A stretch of 64,000 bases of DNA, from contig NZ_CP131599.1 in the NCBI RefSeq assembly GCF_030685535.1, forward strand, positions 558,001-622,000, read 5' to 3'. The DNA is from Photobacterium leiognathi (GTDB taxonomy: Bacteria; Pseudomonadota; Gammaproteobacteria; Enterobacterales; Vibrionaceae). A model generated the notes under the pieces. It did not search any database. It was not told the DNA's origin and saw only the letters and a list, made by a program, of their open reading frames with translations. The position numbers and the translations under genes were made by a program. Positions 28,061 to 37,074 of the stretch are shown in pieces (the stretch's first letter is position 1; each line of letters opens with the position of its first letter).

Positions 28061-29050
28061 TTAGCAAAGTAGTGGATTGGTTTTAGACGCTTGTAATACG
28101 CCAAGTTTACACAGCAAGTCTTTCTCATTACGGGTTGGCGAACGACGGAAATAGAACAGGTATTCAGTCATTCCGATCAACTCTGATTTTTCTTCTGCTG
28201 TGAGTGCATCCACACTATCAAGCAACAAATCAACAGATTCTAATTCCGTTAAACAACATGGCTTGCTCTTGTTGAGCTGATCGTAGAAGTACTCTAAATT
28301 CACATCACATTCTTGTTTGTAGCTCTGTCTTACTGCAATTAAACGCAGCAATGCCGTGATGTAAGCTTGGCTCATTTCTTTTGCTTCAAGCTCTGCTAGT
28401 TGATTAAGTACATAGACGCGTGCAGAAATACGTAATCGCACTTCGCTTAACGCTTTTTGCTGTACCCAAGCATCCCAAAATCCGGTGATCAGGGTAGACA
28501 CGAGCGGGATGTAGACACGCACACTACTACGAGAAATCGACTTCTGCAGAATCGCTTTAATTACAAAGTTACTGAGGATGTCTTTACCTGTATACAGTGC
28601 CACCTTGATGTAGCGAAACTTGCTGAATTTCTTATATGGCTTAATACCGTGAATATTTTCAACTGGCTCTGATAGTTCCATAACTGCACGTACGAGTGAT
28701 GCTTTCATCTTATCGCAGAACTGGTACTTTTCGCTGGCGCGGTTAATCAAAATAGCGGTAGTAATAAAGCCGACTTCAAACAGTAAAAACAGCTCAAGAC
28801 CAATAAAAATCAAGTTTACAAATGCCAACTTTAACAGGTTGTCTAAAGCTAGCCAGTTTTCGCCTAAAAGCTCTAAGTAAATCTCAAAGGAGACGATAAA
28901 AAATGTCGTGATAAATCCAATAAAGAAGGAAAGCGCAACACATAACTGACAAAGTCGTTTGTCATTGATAGTACTAAAAATGCTTTGAGTGATTGGTAAA
29001 TAACGCTCAACGCGCTTCAATCCCCAACTTTCAATTTTTGCTTCAATCAT
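28061..29050 (-). CDS. Unknown inner-membrane protein
   Basis: A 329-residue protein with two clear membrane segments near residues 38-60 (LCVALSFFIGFITTFFIVSF) and ~72-100 (LAFVNLIFIGLELFLLFEV), and probably a weaker third near 180-195. A long Lys/Arg/Glu-rich helical C-terminal part follows, with several Cys. Family not recognised. Possible roles cannot be judged from neighbours: it stands between a terminator and a separate gene. Confidence 0.75.
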   Translation of the reverse strand: MIEAKIESWGLKRVERYLPITQSIFSTINDKRLCQLCVALSFFIGFITTFFIVSFEIYLELLGENWLALDNLLKLAFVNLIFIGLELFLLFEVGFITTAILINRASEKYQFCDKMKASLVRAVMELSEPVENIHGIKPYKKFSKFRYIKVALYTGKDILSNFVIKAILQKSISRSSVRVYIPLVSTLITGFWDAWVQQKALSEVRLRISARVYVLNQLAELEAKEMSQAYITALLRLIAVRQSYKQECDVNLEYFYDQLNKSKPCCLTELESVDLLLDSVDALTAEEKSELIGMTEYLFYFRRSPTRNEKDLLCKLGVLQASKTNPLLC

Positions 29051-29277
29051 GCTTCAATTATCAAGTGTGAACAGAATAAAATAATGCGTATTTAATGCGA
29101 TGCGTATTTTAAGTGGCGAGGCTAGAATCACATAGCAAATTTATTTTGTAGTGCTAAAAATAAACAATAAATAAGCTAATCAGTTAAAAATAAAAAATAA
29201 TGAGTTGAAAATAACTCATTATTTTTCATATGGATAAGGTTAATAAAACAGTATTTAATTGATATTGTAAATAAGTG

Positions 29278-29703
29278 TTACTTAGCCAGAAAACTGACGT
29301 GAGAAAGCTGTTTTTTCGCAGACTGTGCATTAGGCTCTGTTTGAGACGCTGGTTTATTCTCAGCTTTAGGGAGTAGGCGAAACACAGGCTGACCGTCTTC
29401 TTTTCTTATAAACGCCACTTCGCGATAAAGTAAATCATCACTGTCTTTTGTCGCTGCTAAGGTTTCATCTTTTAACAAAGATAAAGGACCAATCATCGCT
29501 GTACAGTGATAGATTTTATGCTCGTAATTGTTAAACAGTTTACATGGCTGATCGAGTGTGAAGGTTTCACCAGGCTCTAAGTGACGGCTGTTTTCAACGG
29601 CTCGGTTAATGTCACTGATCCCTGCGGCAAATGTGGATGTTGTTCCCATCAGTAGGGCACAGGAAAACAGTGTGAGAGATGATTTTAGTAATGTGTTGGG
29701 CAT
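29278..29703 (-). CDS. Periplasmic protein of unknown function
   Basis: The start is placed at ATG 29703, which has GGAT just upstream and opens a signal peptide (PNTLLKSSLTLFSCALLMG, cleavage near TFA-AG); an upstream TTG adds four residues only. The mature protein is ~115 residues with two Cys (PCKLF, YHCTA) that may form a disulfide, and a charged Ser/Gln tail. Not recognised. A terminator lies immediately upstream, so it has its own promoter or depends on readthrough from the carboxypeptidase gene. Confidence 0.75.
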   Translation of the reverse strand: MPNTLLKSSLTLFSCALLMGTTSTFAAGISDINRAVENSRHLEPGETFTLDQPCKLFNNYEHKIYHCTAMIGPLSLLKDETLAATKDSDDLLYREVAFIRKEDGQPVFRLLPKAENKPASQTEPNAQSAKKQLSHVSFLAK

Positions 29704-29720
29704 TGTTATATCCAAATAAA

Positions 29721-29753
29721 AGCCAATACTTTATTCGACTAAAAGTATTGGCT
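29721..29753 (-). terminator. Terminator downstream of the PBP5-type gene
   Basis: A perfect 12-bp stem, AGCCAATACTTT and its complement, followed on the minus strand by TTTATTT. It overlaps the start region of the 29278-29703 gene. Confidence 0.85.
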
Positions 29754-29890
29754 TTATTAGTACGATGGCTATTGCGACAGGAGTTTACTATCCGTCAGGG
29801 ATAAATAAAAATACAATTATCACGGTGTTGTTTTTATTTACCACATGGTGTTTGTTGTACCATCCAAAAGCTAAGCCCAATTCTCTGCGT

Positions 29891-31270
29891 CTATAGACCG
29901 TAAGATGCTAGCAAGTTATGAAAATACAGTGAGATACTTGCCCAAATTCGGGTGAGCCAGCTACCTTGTTGAACGTTATTGAGCGCGATAAGTGGCTCAG
30001 TTTGAATAACGTTGCCTTTATAGGTCACGGTCATTTCGCCTAATTTATCACCCTTATTAACTGGTGCTTTGATATCACGATCAATTTGAAGCTTAGTTAG
30101 CAGATCTTTCTCATCAACACTGGAAGGAAGCACCAAGGTTAGTGGTTTATCAAGGCCTAGAGAGACAGTATTTTGTTTTCCTCCCCAAACATTTTGTTCA
30201 GAAAGTTTACTGTCTGCTGCATATAAGGTGTCTTGTTTGAAGAAGCGGAAGCCGTAATTGAACAGTGCCTTACTTTGCGCGGCAACATCATTCAGTGATT
30301 GTGTACCTAGAACAACGCCTACTAACTTCATCGGGTTATTGGGTATTTCAGCAGAGCTTACCAATGAATATCCCGCAGCTTCTGTACTGCCTGTTTTCAT
30401 ACCAGTCGCATATTGATAAGTGAATAATAAGCGATTGAAATTGGGTTGGCGGATATGATTGTATTCAAAATACTTTTGACTGAAAAAATGAAAGTATTGC
30501 GGGTAGTCGTTCATGATGTGCTGTCCGAGCAGCCCAAGATCATAAGCGGTTGAGAAATGTGCTGGTGCTGGCAAGCCCATGACAGTCGTGAAATGGGTAT
30601 TGTGCATGCCGAGTTTAACGGCAGTCGCGTTCATCATCGAAACGAATGAAGATTGCGAGCCTGCTACGTAATTTGCCAAGGTAACAGCAGCATCATTCCC
30701 CGACTCAACAATCACACCCTGAATAAGATCTTTTACTGAAACATAAGAGCCGGGCTTCAAGAACATTCTTGAACCACCTGTGCGCCATGCAACTTCCGGC
30801 ACTTGTACTTTTGAGTCTAGTGAAATTACACCGTCGGCAAGTTTTTGCTCAACAATGTACATTAGCATTAACTTGGTGGTGCTGGCTGGTGCCATACGCA
30901 TGTTGGCATCATTTGAGGCAATAATCTGTCCCGTATTGGCATCCATTAAAATGAAAGCGCGTGCCTCAAGCTTAGGTGGGAATACGCGAGCCTGAGCCCA
31001 CTTTTGCACCATTGTTTCTGGGATCCCATTTACACCGCCTGCTTCAACTGGCGCAGAAGGCACTTGCACACTTTCTGGGATATTGGCTTTTACATCGATA
31101 GCGCCGAAACTATTGAGTGGCGCTTGAGCGTCTTTGTATTGTGTTGCCGCGTAGTAATCACTATCAGGCATAGTGTTCGCCGCATCATTGCTAGGCGTGG
31201 CAAATACTGTGCTGGAGGAGAATAATGCAGCGATTGCTGCGGCTAAGGAGAGCTGTTTGATAGTCGTCAT
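29891..31270 (-). CDS. dacA: D-alanyl-D-alanine carboxypeptidase, PBP5/6 type
   Basis: I use the ATG at 31270 (459 residues), which opens a good signal peptide (TTIKQLSLAAAIAALFSS, cleavage near VFA); a GTG 27 bases upstream is an alternative and neither has a strong ribosome-binding site. All class C PBP motifs are present: SxxK (STTK, Ser130-Lys133), SGN (190-192) and KTGSTEAAGY. A beta-sandwich domain and a C-terminal amphipathic helix (LTRIWASISLYFHNLLASYG) that anchors the protein to the inner membrane follow. It trims the terminal D-Ala of peptidoglycan stem peptides. It is ~60 residues longer than typical because of a Pro/Ala-rich segment between signal peptide and catalytic domain. 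Confidence 0.93.
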   Translation of the reverse strand: MTTIKQLSLAAAIAALFSSSTVFATPSNDAANTMPDSDYYAATQYKDAQAPLNSFGAIDVKANIPESVQVPSAPVEAGGVNGIPETMVQKWAQARVFPPKLEARAFILMDANTGQIIASNDANMRMAPASTTKLMLMYIVEQKLADGVISLDSKVQVPEVAWRTGGSRMFLKPGSYVSVKDLIQGVIVESGNDAAVTLANYVAGSQSSFVSMMNATAVKLGMHNTHFTTVMGLPAPAHFSTAYDLGLLGQHIMNDYPQYFHFFSQKYFEYNHIRQPNFNRLLFTYQYATGMKTGSTEAAGYSLVSSAEIPNNPMKLVGVVLGTQSLNDVAAQSKALFNYGFRFFKQDTLYAADSKLSEQNVWGGKQNTVSLGLDKPLTLVLPSSVDEKDLLTKLQIDRDIKAPVNKGDKLGEMTVTYKGNVIQTEPLIALNNVQQGSWLTRIWASISLYFHNLLASYGL

Positions 31271-31334
31271 AGGAGTTTTAAATTTATAGTTATTCACTAA
31301 AAGCGCAATATAAAAAACGACTAGATAGGATATT

Positions 31335-31406
31335 GGCTATAACCAAATCATGGTGCTTAAGTCCTGCTTTCTAGCGAACTATGCGATACCCGTGTTGGTT
31401 ATAGCC
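31335..31406. repeat. 12-bp inverted repeat between the dnaJ-like and dac genes
   Basis: GGCTATAACCAA (31335-31346) and TTGGTTATAGCC (31395-31406) are perfect complements with a 48-base loop. The T run is short, so it may be a weak terminator of the stress cluster or a structural element. Confidence 0.5.
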
Positions 31407-31472
31407 TTTCGTATCTTGTCTATTCCTATTCTACCAGCAGCTCCATGATAGGAACCTGAACAGCAATGATGT

Positions 31473-32396
31473 TTATGCAGCAGCAAATTCTGCTAATAGT
31501 TCTTTTTGGCGATCGCTTAAGTTTTGTGGTGTTTCAATGTGTAATTGAACAATTAAGTCACCAGTATTACCTTTACGATCCGTTACGCCTTTACCTTTCA
31601 GACGGAACTTACGACCATTTTGCGTGCCTTCTGGGATCTTAAGGCTAATTGCGCCACCTAAGGTATTCACTTCGATTTTACCGCCAAGGGCTGCTGTGAC
31701 GAAATCAGTGGTAGCTTTACAATGTAAATTGTTGCCTTCACGTGTGTAGCGTGGGTGAGGGCGAATATTCATTTGAATATAAACATCACCTTGTGCGCCA
31801 CCGTTAATACCTGGATGACCTTTACCGCTTAAACGGATACGACCGCCATCTTCGATACCTGCTGGGATCTTGATGTTTAGTTTTTTGTTTACTTGGGTGT
31901 TGCCTTCAAATACAGGCAAATCAATTACACGAGAAGCGCCATTGATAGCATCTTCTAAATCGATTTCCATGGTGTATTGTAGATCTTCACCCTTTTGAGG
32001 ACGTGTTGAATGACGGCTACCGAAGCCACCACGACCACCGCGTGCATTAGAGAACATATCGCCAAACGCACCGCCGAAAATATCTTCAAAATCAGCGTAA
32101 TTACCACCACCGAAGCCACCATTAAAGCCTTGATGACCACCGCCATGATGTCCGCCCCCCATGCCTGGGTTATCAAACGCAGCGTGACCAAATTGATCGT
32201 AAGCAGCACGTTTTTCTTTGTCAGTTAAAATCTCGTAAGCTGCTTTTACTTCTTTGAATTTGTCAGCAGCAGTTGGATCATCCGGATTTTTATCTGGGTG
32301 AAACTTCATTGCGAGCTTTTTGTAAGCTTTCTTAATTTCTTTTTCTGATGCAGTTTTGGCGACACCAAGAACTTCATAAAAATCACGTTTTGACAT
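31473..32396 (-). CDS. CbpA-type DnaJ co-chaperone (no zinc finger)
   Basis: ATG at 32396 with AGAGGTG upstream; 307 residues, the size of E. coli CbpA (306). J-domain 1-70 with HPD at 33-35; Gly/Phe-rich linker ~72-118 with a run of His and Gly; then the two C-terminal substrate-binding domains (KIPAGIEDGGRIRLSGKGHPG; PEGTQNGRKFRLKGKG). The four CxxCxGxG zinc motifs of canonical DnaJ are absent. It stimulates DnaK ATPase. It is the last gene after dnaK on the same strand, so this DnaK probably works with this J-protein; canonical dnaJ should be elsewhere. Confidence 0.92.
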   Translation of the reverse strand: MSKRDFYEVLGVAKTASEKEIKKAYKKLAMKFHPDKNPDDPTAADKFKEVKAAYEILTDKEKRAAYDQFGHAAFDNPGMGGGHHGGGHQGFNGGFGGGNYADFEDIFGGAFGDMFSNARGGRGGFGSRHSTRPQKGEDLQYTMEIDLEDAINGASRVIDLPVFEGNTQVNKKLNIKIPAGIEDGGRIRLSGKGHPGINGGAQGDVYIQMNIRPHPRYTREGNNLHCKATTDFVTAALGGKIEVNTLGGAISLKIPEGTQNGRKFRLKGKGVTDRKGNTGDLIVQLHIETPQNLSDRQKELLAEFAAA

Positions 32397-32596
32397 TGGT
32401 AACACCTCTTATCCCAACTGAGATAACTATCTGGAACATTCGATGGCTTATCATACCCAAAAACGATAATTGGTTTAAGCGTATTGAATGGTGAAAAGGC
32501 ACAGATAGTTAGCCAAATTAGATTTACGTTTTACTGGTTGTTATTGCAGAAAAGGGCGAGAGAGATGATCTCTACGCCCGTATCTATTCTTAGCGC

Positions 32597-32623
32597 TAGA
32601 ATGCTATCACTGATAGCATTCTA
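32597..32623 (-). other. Strong hairpin between dnaK and the J-protein gene
   Basis: TAGAATGCTATC, loop ACT, and its perfect 12-bp complement. No T run follows on the minus strand, so it is more likely an mRNA processing or stability element than a terminator. It begins 11 bases after the dnaK stop. Confidence 0.7.
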
Positions 32624-32633
32624 TCTATAGCAA

Positions 32634-34529
32634 TTACTTCACTTCTTCAAACTCTGCATCAACAACATCGTCGTCTTTTGCATTGCTCTGAGCATCAGCT
32701 TGTTGCTGAGTGTTCGCTTGAGTTTGAGCATGTTCCATCAGCTTTTGCGCTGCAGCCATTAGTGCTTGAGTATGTTGCTCAATGACGTCTTTGTCGTCGC
32801 CAGATTTCACATTCTCAAGTGCAGTAATTGCGCTCTCAACTTGCTCTTTATCAGCCGCTGGAAGTGCATCACCTGCTTCTGCTAATTGCTTACGTGTACT
32901 GTGGATCATGTGGTCAGCTTGGTTACGAGCCGTGACCAGTTGTTCAAATTGCATGTCAGCGTCTTTGTTTGCTTCAGCTTCTTGAACCATTTTCTCAATC
33001 TCGGCCTCAGTTAAACCACCTGATGCTTGAATCGTGATTTTTTGCGCTTCTACGGTAGCCTTATCCGTTGCAGAAACATTCAAGATACCATCAGCATCTA
33101 AATCGAATGTCACTTCAATTTGCGGCATACCACGAGGTGCTGCTTGAATTCCTTCAAGGTTGAATTGACCAAGTGACTTATTGTGCATCGCTTGCTTACG
33201 TTCACCTTGTAGTACGTGAATGGTTACCGCACTTTGGTTATCTTCCGCCGTAGAGAAAACTTGTTCTGCTTTAGTCGGGATGGTGGTGTTCTTATCAATC
33301 AAGGTTGTCATCACACCACCCATGGTTTCGATACCAAAGGATAGTGGTGTTACATCAAGAAGAAGCACATCTTTCACATCATCGGCTAATACACCACCTT
33401 GAATTGCAGCGCCCATAGCGACAGCTTCATCAGGGTTTACGTCTTTACGCGGCTCTTTACCAAAGAAATCAGCAACGGTTTTCTGTACGAGTGGCATACG
33501 TGTTTGACCACCCACTAAGATAACGTCTGTGATGTCATTCACACTCAAGTTAGCATCTTTTAGCGCTGATTTTACAGGGCTTAAAGTACCTTGTACTAGC
33601 TCATCAACCAGTGATTCCAATTTTGCACGTGTGATCTTAATATTCAAATGCTTAGGACCTGTTGCGTCCGCTGTCACATAAGGTAAGTTCACATCTGTTT
33701 GTTGTGCAGAAGAAAGCTCAATTTTTGCTTTTTCAGCAGCTTCTTTTACACGTTGCATTGCAAGTGGATCATTACGTAGATCGATGCCTTGCTCTTTCTT
33801 AAATTCATCAACAAGGTAGTTGATCAAACGAGTATCGAAATCTTCACCACCTAAGTGAGTATCACCATTGGTTGCCAATACTTCAAAGGTTTGCTCGCCA
33901 TCAACGTTATCAATCTCGATGATTGAAATATCGAAAGTACCACCACCTAAGTCGTACACAGCGATAGTGCGATCGCCACCTTTTTTGTCTAAACCATAAG
34001 CAAGTGCAGCTGCTGTTGGCTCGTTGATAATACGTTTAACTTCAAGCCCTGCAATACGACCAGCATCTTTGGTTGCCTGACGCTGAGCATCGTTAAAGTA
34101 AGCAGGAACAGTAATTACCGCGGCAGTGACTTTTTCACCTAGGTATTCTTCTGCTGTTTTCTTCATTTTCTTCAGAACTTCAGCTGATACTTGAGGCGCA
34201 GCCATTTTCTGGCCCTTCGCTTCAACCCATGCATCACCATTGTCTGCTTTAACAATTTTGTATGGCATAACTGAAAGGTCACGTTGAATTTCTTCGTCTT
34301 CAAAACGACGACCGATCAAACGCTTAATTGCAAATAGCGTATTTTCTGGGTTGGTTACTGCTTGACGTTTTGCTGGTTGACCAACAAGGGTTTCACCATC
34401 GGTGTAAGCAATAACAGAGGCCGTTGTACGTTCGCCTTCGGCGTTTTCAATCACGCGTGGCATGTCGCCGTCTAATACAGAAACACAAGAGTTAGTTGTA
34501 CCTAAGTCAATACCGATAATTTTACTCAT
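32634..34529 (-). CDS. dnaK: Hsp70 chaperone DnaK, probably a second copy
   Basis: Start at ATG 34529 (GAGGAAAAA upstream), 631 residues. Nucleotide-binding domain ~1-385 ([29 protein letters not shown]), conserved linker DVLLLDVTP, substrate-binding domain ~395-610, and the usual acidic tail [13 protein letters not shown]. It is an ATP-driven folding chaperone. Genomic partners here are an Hsp20 gene upstream and a zinc-finger-less J-protein downstream, rather than the usual grpE/dnaJ, which suggests a stress-specific second DnaK. A possible sigma-32-like promoter lies 140-170 bases upstream of the ATG. Confidence 0.95.
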   Translation of the reverse strand: MSKIIGIDLGTTNSCVSVLDGDMPRVIENAEGERTTASVIAYTDGETLVGQPAKRQAVTNPENTLFAIKRLIGRRFEDEEIQRDLSVMPYKIVKADNGDAWVEAKGQKMAAPQVSAEVLKKMKKTAEEYLGEKVTAAVITVPAYFNDAQRQATKDAGRIAGLEVKRIINEPTAAALAYGLDKKGGDRTIAVYDLGGGTFDISIIEIDNVDGEQTFEVLATNGDTHLGGEDFDTRLINYLVDEFKKEQGIDLRNDPLAMQRVKEAAEKAKIELSSAQQTDVNLPYVTADATGPKHLNIKITRAKLESLVDELVQGTLSPVKSALKDANLSVNDITDVILVGGQTRMPLVQKTVADFFGKEPRKDVNPDEAVAMGAAIQGGVLADDVKDVLLLDVTPLSFGIETMGGVMTTLIDKNTTIPTKAEQVFSTAEDNQSAVTIHVLQGERKQAMHNKSLGQFNLEGIQAAPRGMPQIEVTFDLDADGILNVSATDKATVEAQKITIQASGGLTEAEIEKMVQEAEANKDADMQFEQLVTARNQADHMIHSTRKQLAEAGDALPAADKEQVESAITALENVKSGDDKDVIEQHTQALMAAAQKLMEHAQTQANTQQQADAQSNAKDDDVVDAEFEEVK

Positions 34530-34667
34530 AAATTTTTTCCTCAATGTATCGCATTGATTAGTTATTCTTATCTGAACTTTGTTCGATATTTTAATAAAGA
34601 TAAGAAAGATCCACTTGATGAAGTGGCATCAAGATGAAGTATCAATGCAATTTAAATACGATTTCCC

Positions 34668-34697
34668 GATAGGGGATAAATATGATGAGCTATCAAC
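34668..34697 (-). promoter_or_regulatory. Possible sigma-32 promoter of dnaK
   Basis: On the minus strand GTTGATA, a 15-base spacer and CCCCTATC resemble the heat-shock consensus CTTGAAA-N13-15-CCCCATNT (5 of 7 and 6-7 of 8 by eye). It is placed between ibpA and dnaK. Confidence 0.45.
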
Positions 34698-34776
34698 CAG
34701 TCGATACTTGGTCGAAATAAAAGGGTGATAGCTCTTTACTCTGTTATCTATTCAAAGCTAATAAATAGCGTTGATA

Positions 34777-35217
34777 TTACTCTTCAGTTGGCAGTGTTGC
34801 TGCTTTACCGATAGCAATTTTACGTGGTTGCATCGCTTCTGGTACTTCACGCTCTAAGTCGATATGAAGTAGACCATTTTCTAAGTTAGCACCAACCACT
34901 TTTACGTAATCCGCAAGTTGGAATTTACGTTCAAAGTTGCGCTCTGCAATACCTTGATAGATAAAGTTCTTGTTTTCTTCAGGAGCCTTAGTTCCTGTTA
35001 CAACAAGCATATTTTCATTTTGAGTAAGATCTAAGCGATCTTCAGAGAAACCAGCAACAGCCATTGTGATGCGGTAATTGTTCTCATCAGTTTGCTCGAT
35101 ATTGTACGGAGGGTATCCGGTTGCTTGTGCTTTGTTACTGCTTGCTTCAACTAGGTTGAATAAGCGATCAAAACCAATAGCGTGGCGGTATAGGGGAGTG
35201 AAATCTACATTACGCAT
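34777..35217 (-). CDS. ibpA: Small heat-shock protein, IbpA-like
   Basis: Start at ATG 35217 with GAGGATAG upstream, as in ibp genes; 146 residues. IbpA/B-type N-terminus ([18 protein letters not shown]), alpha-crystallin domain ~35-125 ([20 protein letters not shown]), and C-terminal IxI-like motif (RKIAIG). It is an ATP-independent holdase that co-aggregates with damaged proteins and passes them to DnaK. It leads the ibpA-dnaK-cbpA-type cluster, fitting a heat-shock unit. Confidence 0.95.
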   Translation of the reverse strand: MRNVDFTPLYRHAIGFDRLFNLVEASSNKAQATGYPPYNIEQTDENNYRITMAVAGFSEDRLDLTQNENMLVVTGTKAPEENKNFIYQGIAERNFERKFQLADYVKVVGANLENGLLHIDLEREVPEAMQPRKIAIGKAATLPTEE

Positions 35218-35311
35218 AGTAACTATCCTCAATAATAAGCAATAGTCTTAGTGTCGACAGAAGATATATAAAGCTGTCGTTTTACACTAAGCGGATCGAT
35301 TAAGTGATCCG
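35218..35311 (-). promoter_or_regulatory. Structured 5' leader of ibpA, possible RNA thermometer
   Basis: Two hairpins precede the start on the minus strand: CGGATC/GATCCG (35292-35311) and CGACAG/CTGTCG (35255-35279), then TTGCTTATTATTGAGGATAG around the ribosome-binding site. E. coli ibpA is controlled by a ROSE-type RNA thermometer with UUGCU near the Shine-Dalgarno; the resemblance is suggestive only. Confidence 0.45.
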
Positions 35312-35808
35312 ATAAAACAGAACTAATAAGGCATTCCCTAATCAGGCGAATCTTATTAGCATTTAGAACTCCATTTGGCAGTTCGTGTAATTAATATATG
35401 CTTCCGGAGTTATCCGGTCAACACATTTTAATAAGTTTTTCTAATCTTTTTGTTGGTTTTTATGTAACTAATTGATTTTACAAATTAACCAAGACTAAAA
35501 AAGTTGAGCATTAACAAAATTAAGCCATTTATAAGCCTGAATCGATGCGAGATTGAATACAATCTTGCTGCTCTTCATATAAAAATAAGGGCGATATTTA
35601 CCTTTTCAAGGGGAAAGGTGAGAAGAGTTCAATCTTTTCGATTTGAAGTTGAACCTGATAACCGCCTGAGGTATTTCATTAAAAAGTGAACGGATTGTCT
35701 TGTTATTGCGTATAAATTTTTATTGCCTTTATAACGTCAGCAGTACTCCTGCTCTACACTAAAATAGCAAGGCTGATAATTCTAATGTGCTGATTAGGAA
35801 TGGAATGA
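35312..35808. other. Intergenic region between ibpA and the RND adaptor
   Basis: Holds divergent promoters. CCGGAGTTATCCGG-like symmetry occurs at about 35404-35417. A 61-codon TTG-started frame inside (35504-35689) has no coding support. Confidence 0.4.
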
Positions 35809-37074
35809 ATGCATGTAATAGTAAGGCGAATATTGCCCTTAGTGATTATCGCAATCTTTATTGCGTTGTCTGTTTTACTGCTCAATAACAAAAAACGCCC
35901 TGAACAACAAAAAGCCCAAGTGAGAATGCCCGTTCTTGAAGTGATCAGAATAGAAAAGCAAGATGTCCAACTCTCGGTAGATTCTTACGGCGTGGTAGAG
36001 CCCAAATATAAAGCGGAAGTGGTTTCAGAAGTTATCGGATCTGTTAACTATATTTCACCCGATTTCGCAGTGGGTAAGTTTGTTAGTAAAGGTGACCTGT
36101 TAGCCCGACTAGATGACAGCGATTACCATGCGGATCTCGCTCAAGCAGAAGCATCTTTAGCACAAGCTCAAGCTAAACTGAAAGAAGAAATTGCCCGAGG
36201 GAAAGTGGCAAAAAAGACTTTGCGTGATGTGTCGCCTAATAAGAAGACCGCATTGGGTTTACGAGAGCCACAACGAAAACAAGAAGAAGCTAATGTAAAG
36301 TTTGCTAAAGCGGGTGTCGACCGTGCTAAACGTAATTTAGCCAAAACCGAAATTCGTGCACCATTTGATGCGCTAGTCAAAATGAAGAACATCAATATGG
36401 GAAGTTACTTAACCCAAGGTAAGTTAATTGGCGAGCTATATGGTACTGAAACTGCTGAAATTCGCTTACCTATTACCCCAAATTCTTTTTCATATCTGGA
36501 TCTCAATCGGTTAGATAGCCGAAAGCTGAATATTGAAGCGCAATATGGCGATATACAAATCAATCATTGGGCTGCGAAACTTGTACGTAATGAAGGGATC
36601 ATCGATAAAGATAATCGGATGATTTACCTTATCGCTGAAGTCGATGACCCTTATAACTTAAAATCCCCGCTTGATAAGCCATCGATAAAATCCATCTCGT
36701 CACTATCTACCTCGTCACCGTCTCTCACCTTACCTGTTTTGCAGTTTGGCACCTTTGTTACCACGACTATTCAAGGCAAGAAAGTCAAAGATGTGATCAA
36801 GTTACCTCGTCACGTTGTTCGCTCAGAGCAAGTTATCGTGGTAGATAGCCAAAATAAAACCCAAACCCGTCAGGTAAATGTGGTTCGCTCCGATAATGAA
36901 AATGCGTATGTAATCGGTGGGTTAGAAGATGGCGAGTTTGTTTCACTTATTAGATCTGACAGTTTAATTGATGGCACAGAAGTTAAAACTGTAATGAGTC
37001 AAAGCTACACGCCAGAGATCGCACCGTTAATGGCTGCAGAGCCTAAAGTGGTGAATGCGGGAGAATCGCCATGA
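35809..37074 (+). CDS. RND efflux periplasmic adaptor (membrane fusion protein)
   Basis: A 421-residue protein with an N-terminal membrane anchor (ILPLVIIAIFIALSVLLL), a barrel-sandwich (lipoyl-like) domain split by a helical hairpin (~residues 60-190, LAQAEASLAQAQAKLKEE), and beta-barrel and membrane-proximal domains. It bridges the inner-membrane RND pump and a TolC-like outer-membrane channel. The last four bases (ATGA) overlap the start of the permease gene, so the two are translationally coupled. No outer-membrane channel gene is adjacent. Confidence 0.92.
   Translation: MHVIVRRILPLVIIAIFIALSVLLLNNKKRPEQQKAQVRMPVLEVIRIEKQDVQLSVDSYGVVEPKYKAEVVSEVIGSVNYISPDFAVGKFVSKGDLLARLDDSDYHADLAQAEASLAQAQAKLKEEIARGKVAKKTLRDVSPNKKTALGLREPQRKQEEANVKFAKAGVDRAKRNLAKTEIRAPFDALVKMKNINMGSYLTQGKLIGELYGTETAEIRLPITPNSFSYLDLNRLDSRKLNIEAQYGDIQINHWAAKLVRNEGIIDKDNRMIYLIAEVDDPYNLKSPLDKPSIKSISSLSTSSPSLTLPVLQFGTFVTTTIQGKKVKDVIKLPRHVVRSEQVIVVDSQNKTQTRQVNVVRSDNENAYVIGGLEDGEFVSLIRSDSLIDGTEVKTVMSQSYTPEIAPLMAAEPKVVNAGESP

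Noticed and set aside
35504..35689. 61-codon ORF between ibpA and the RND adaptor
   Set aside because: TTG start, no ribosome-binding site, atypical composition, and it lies in the divergent promoter region.
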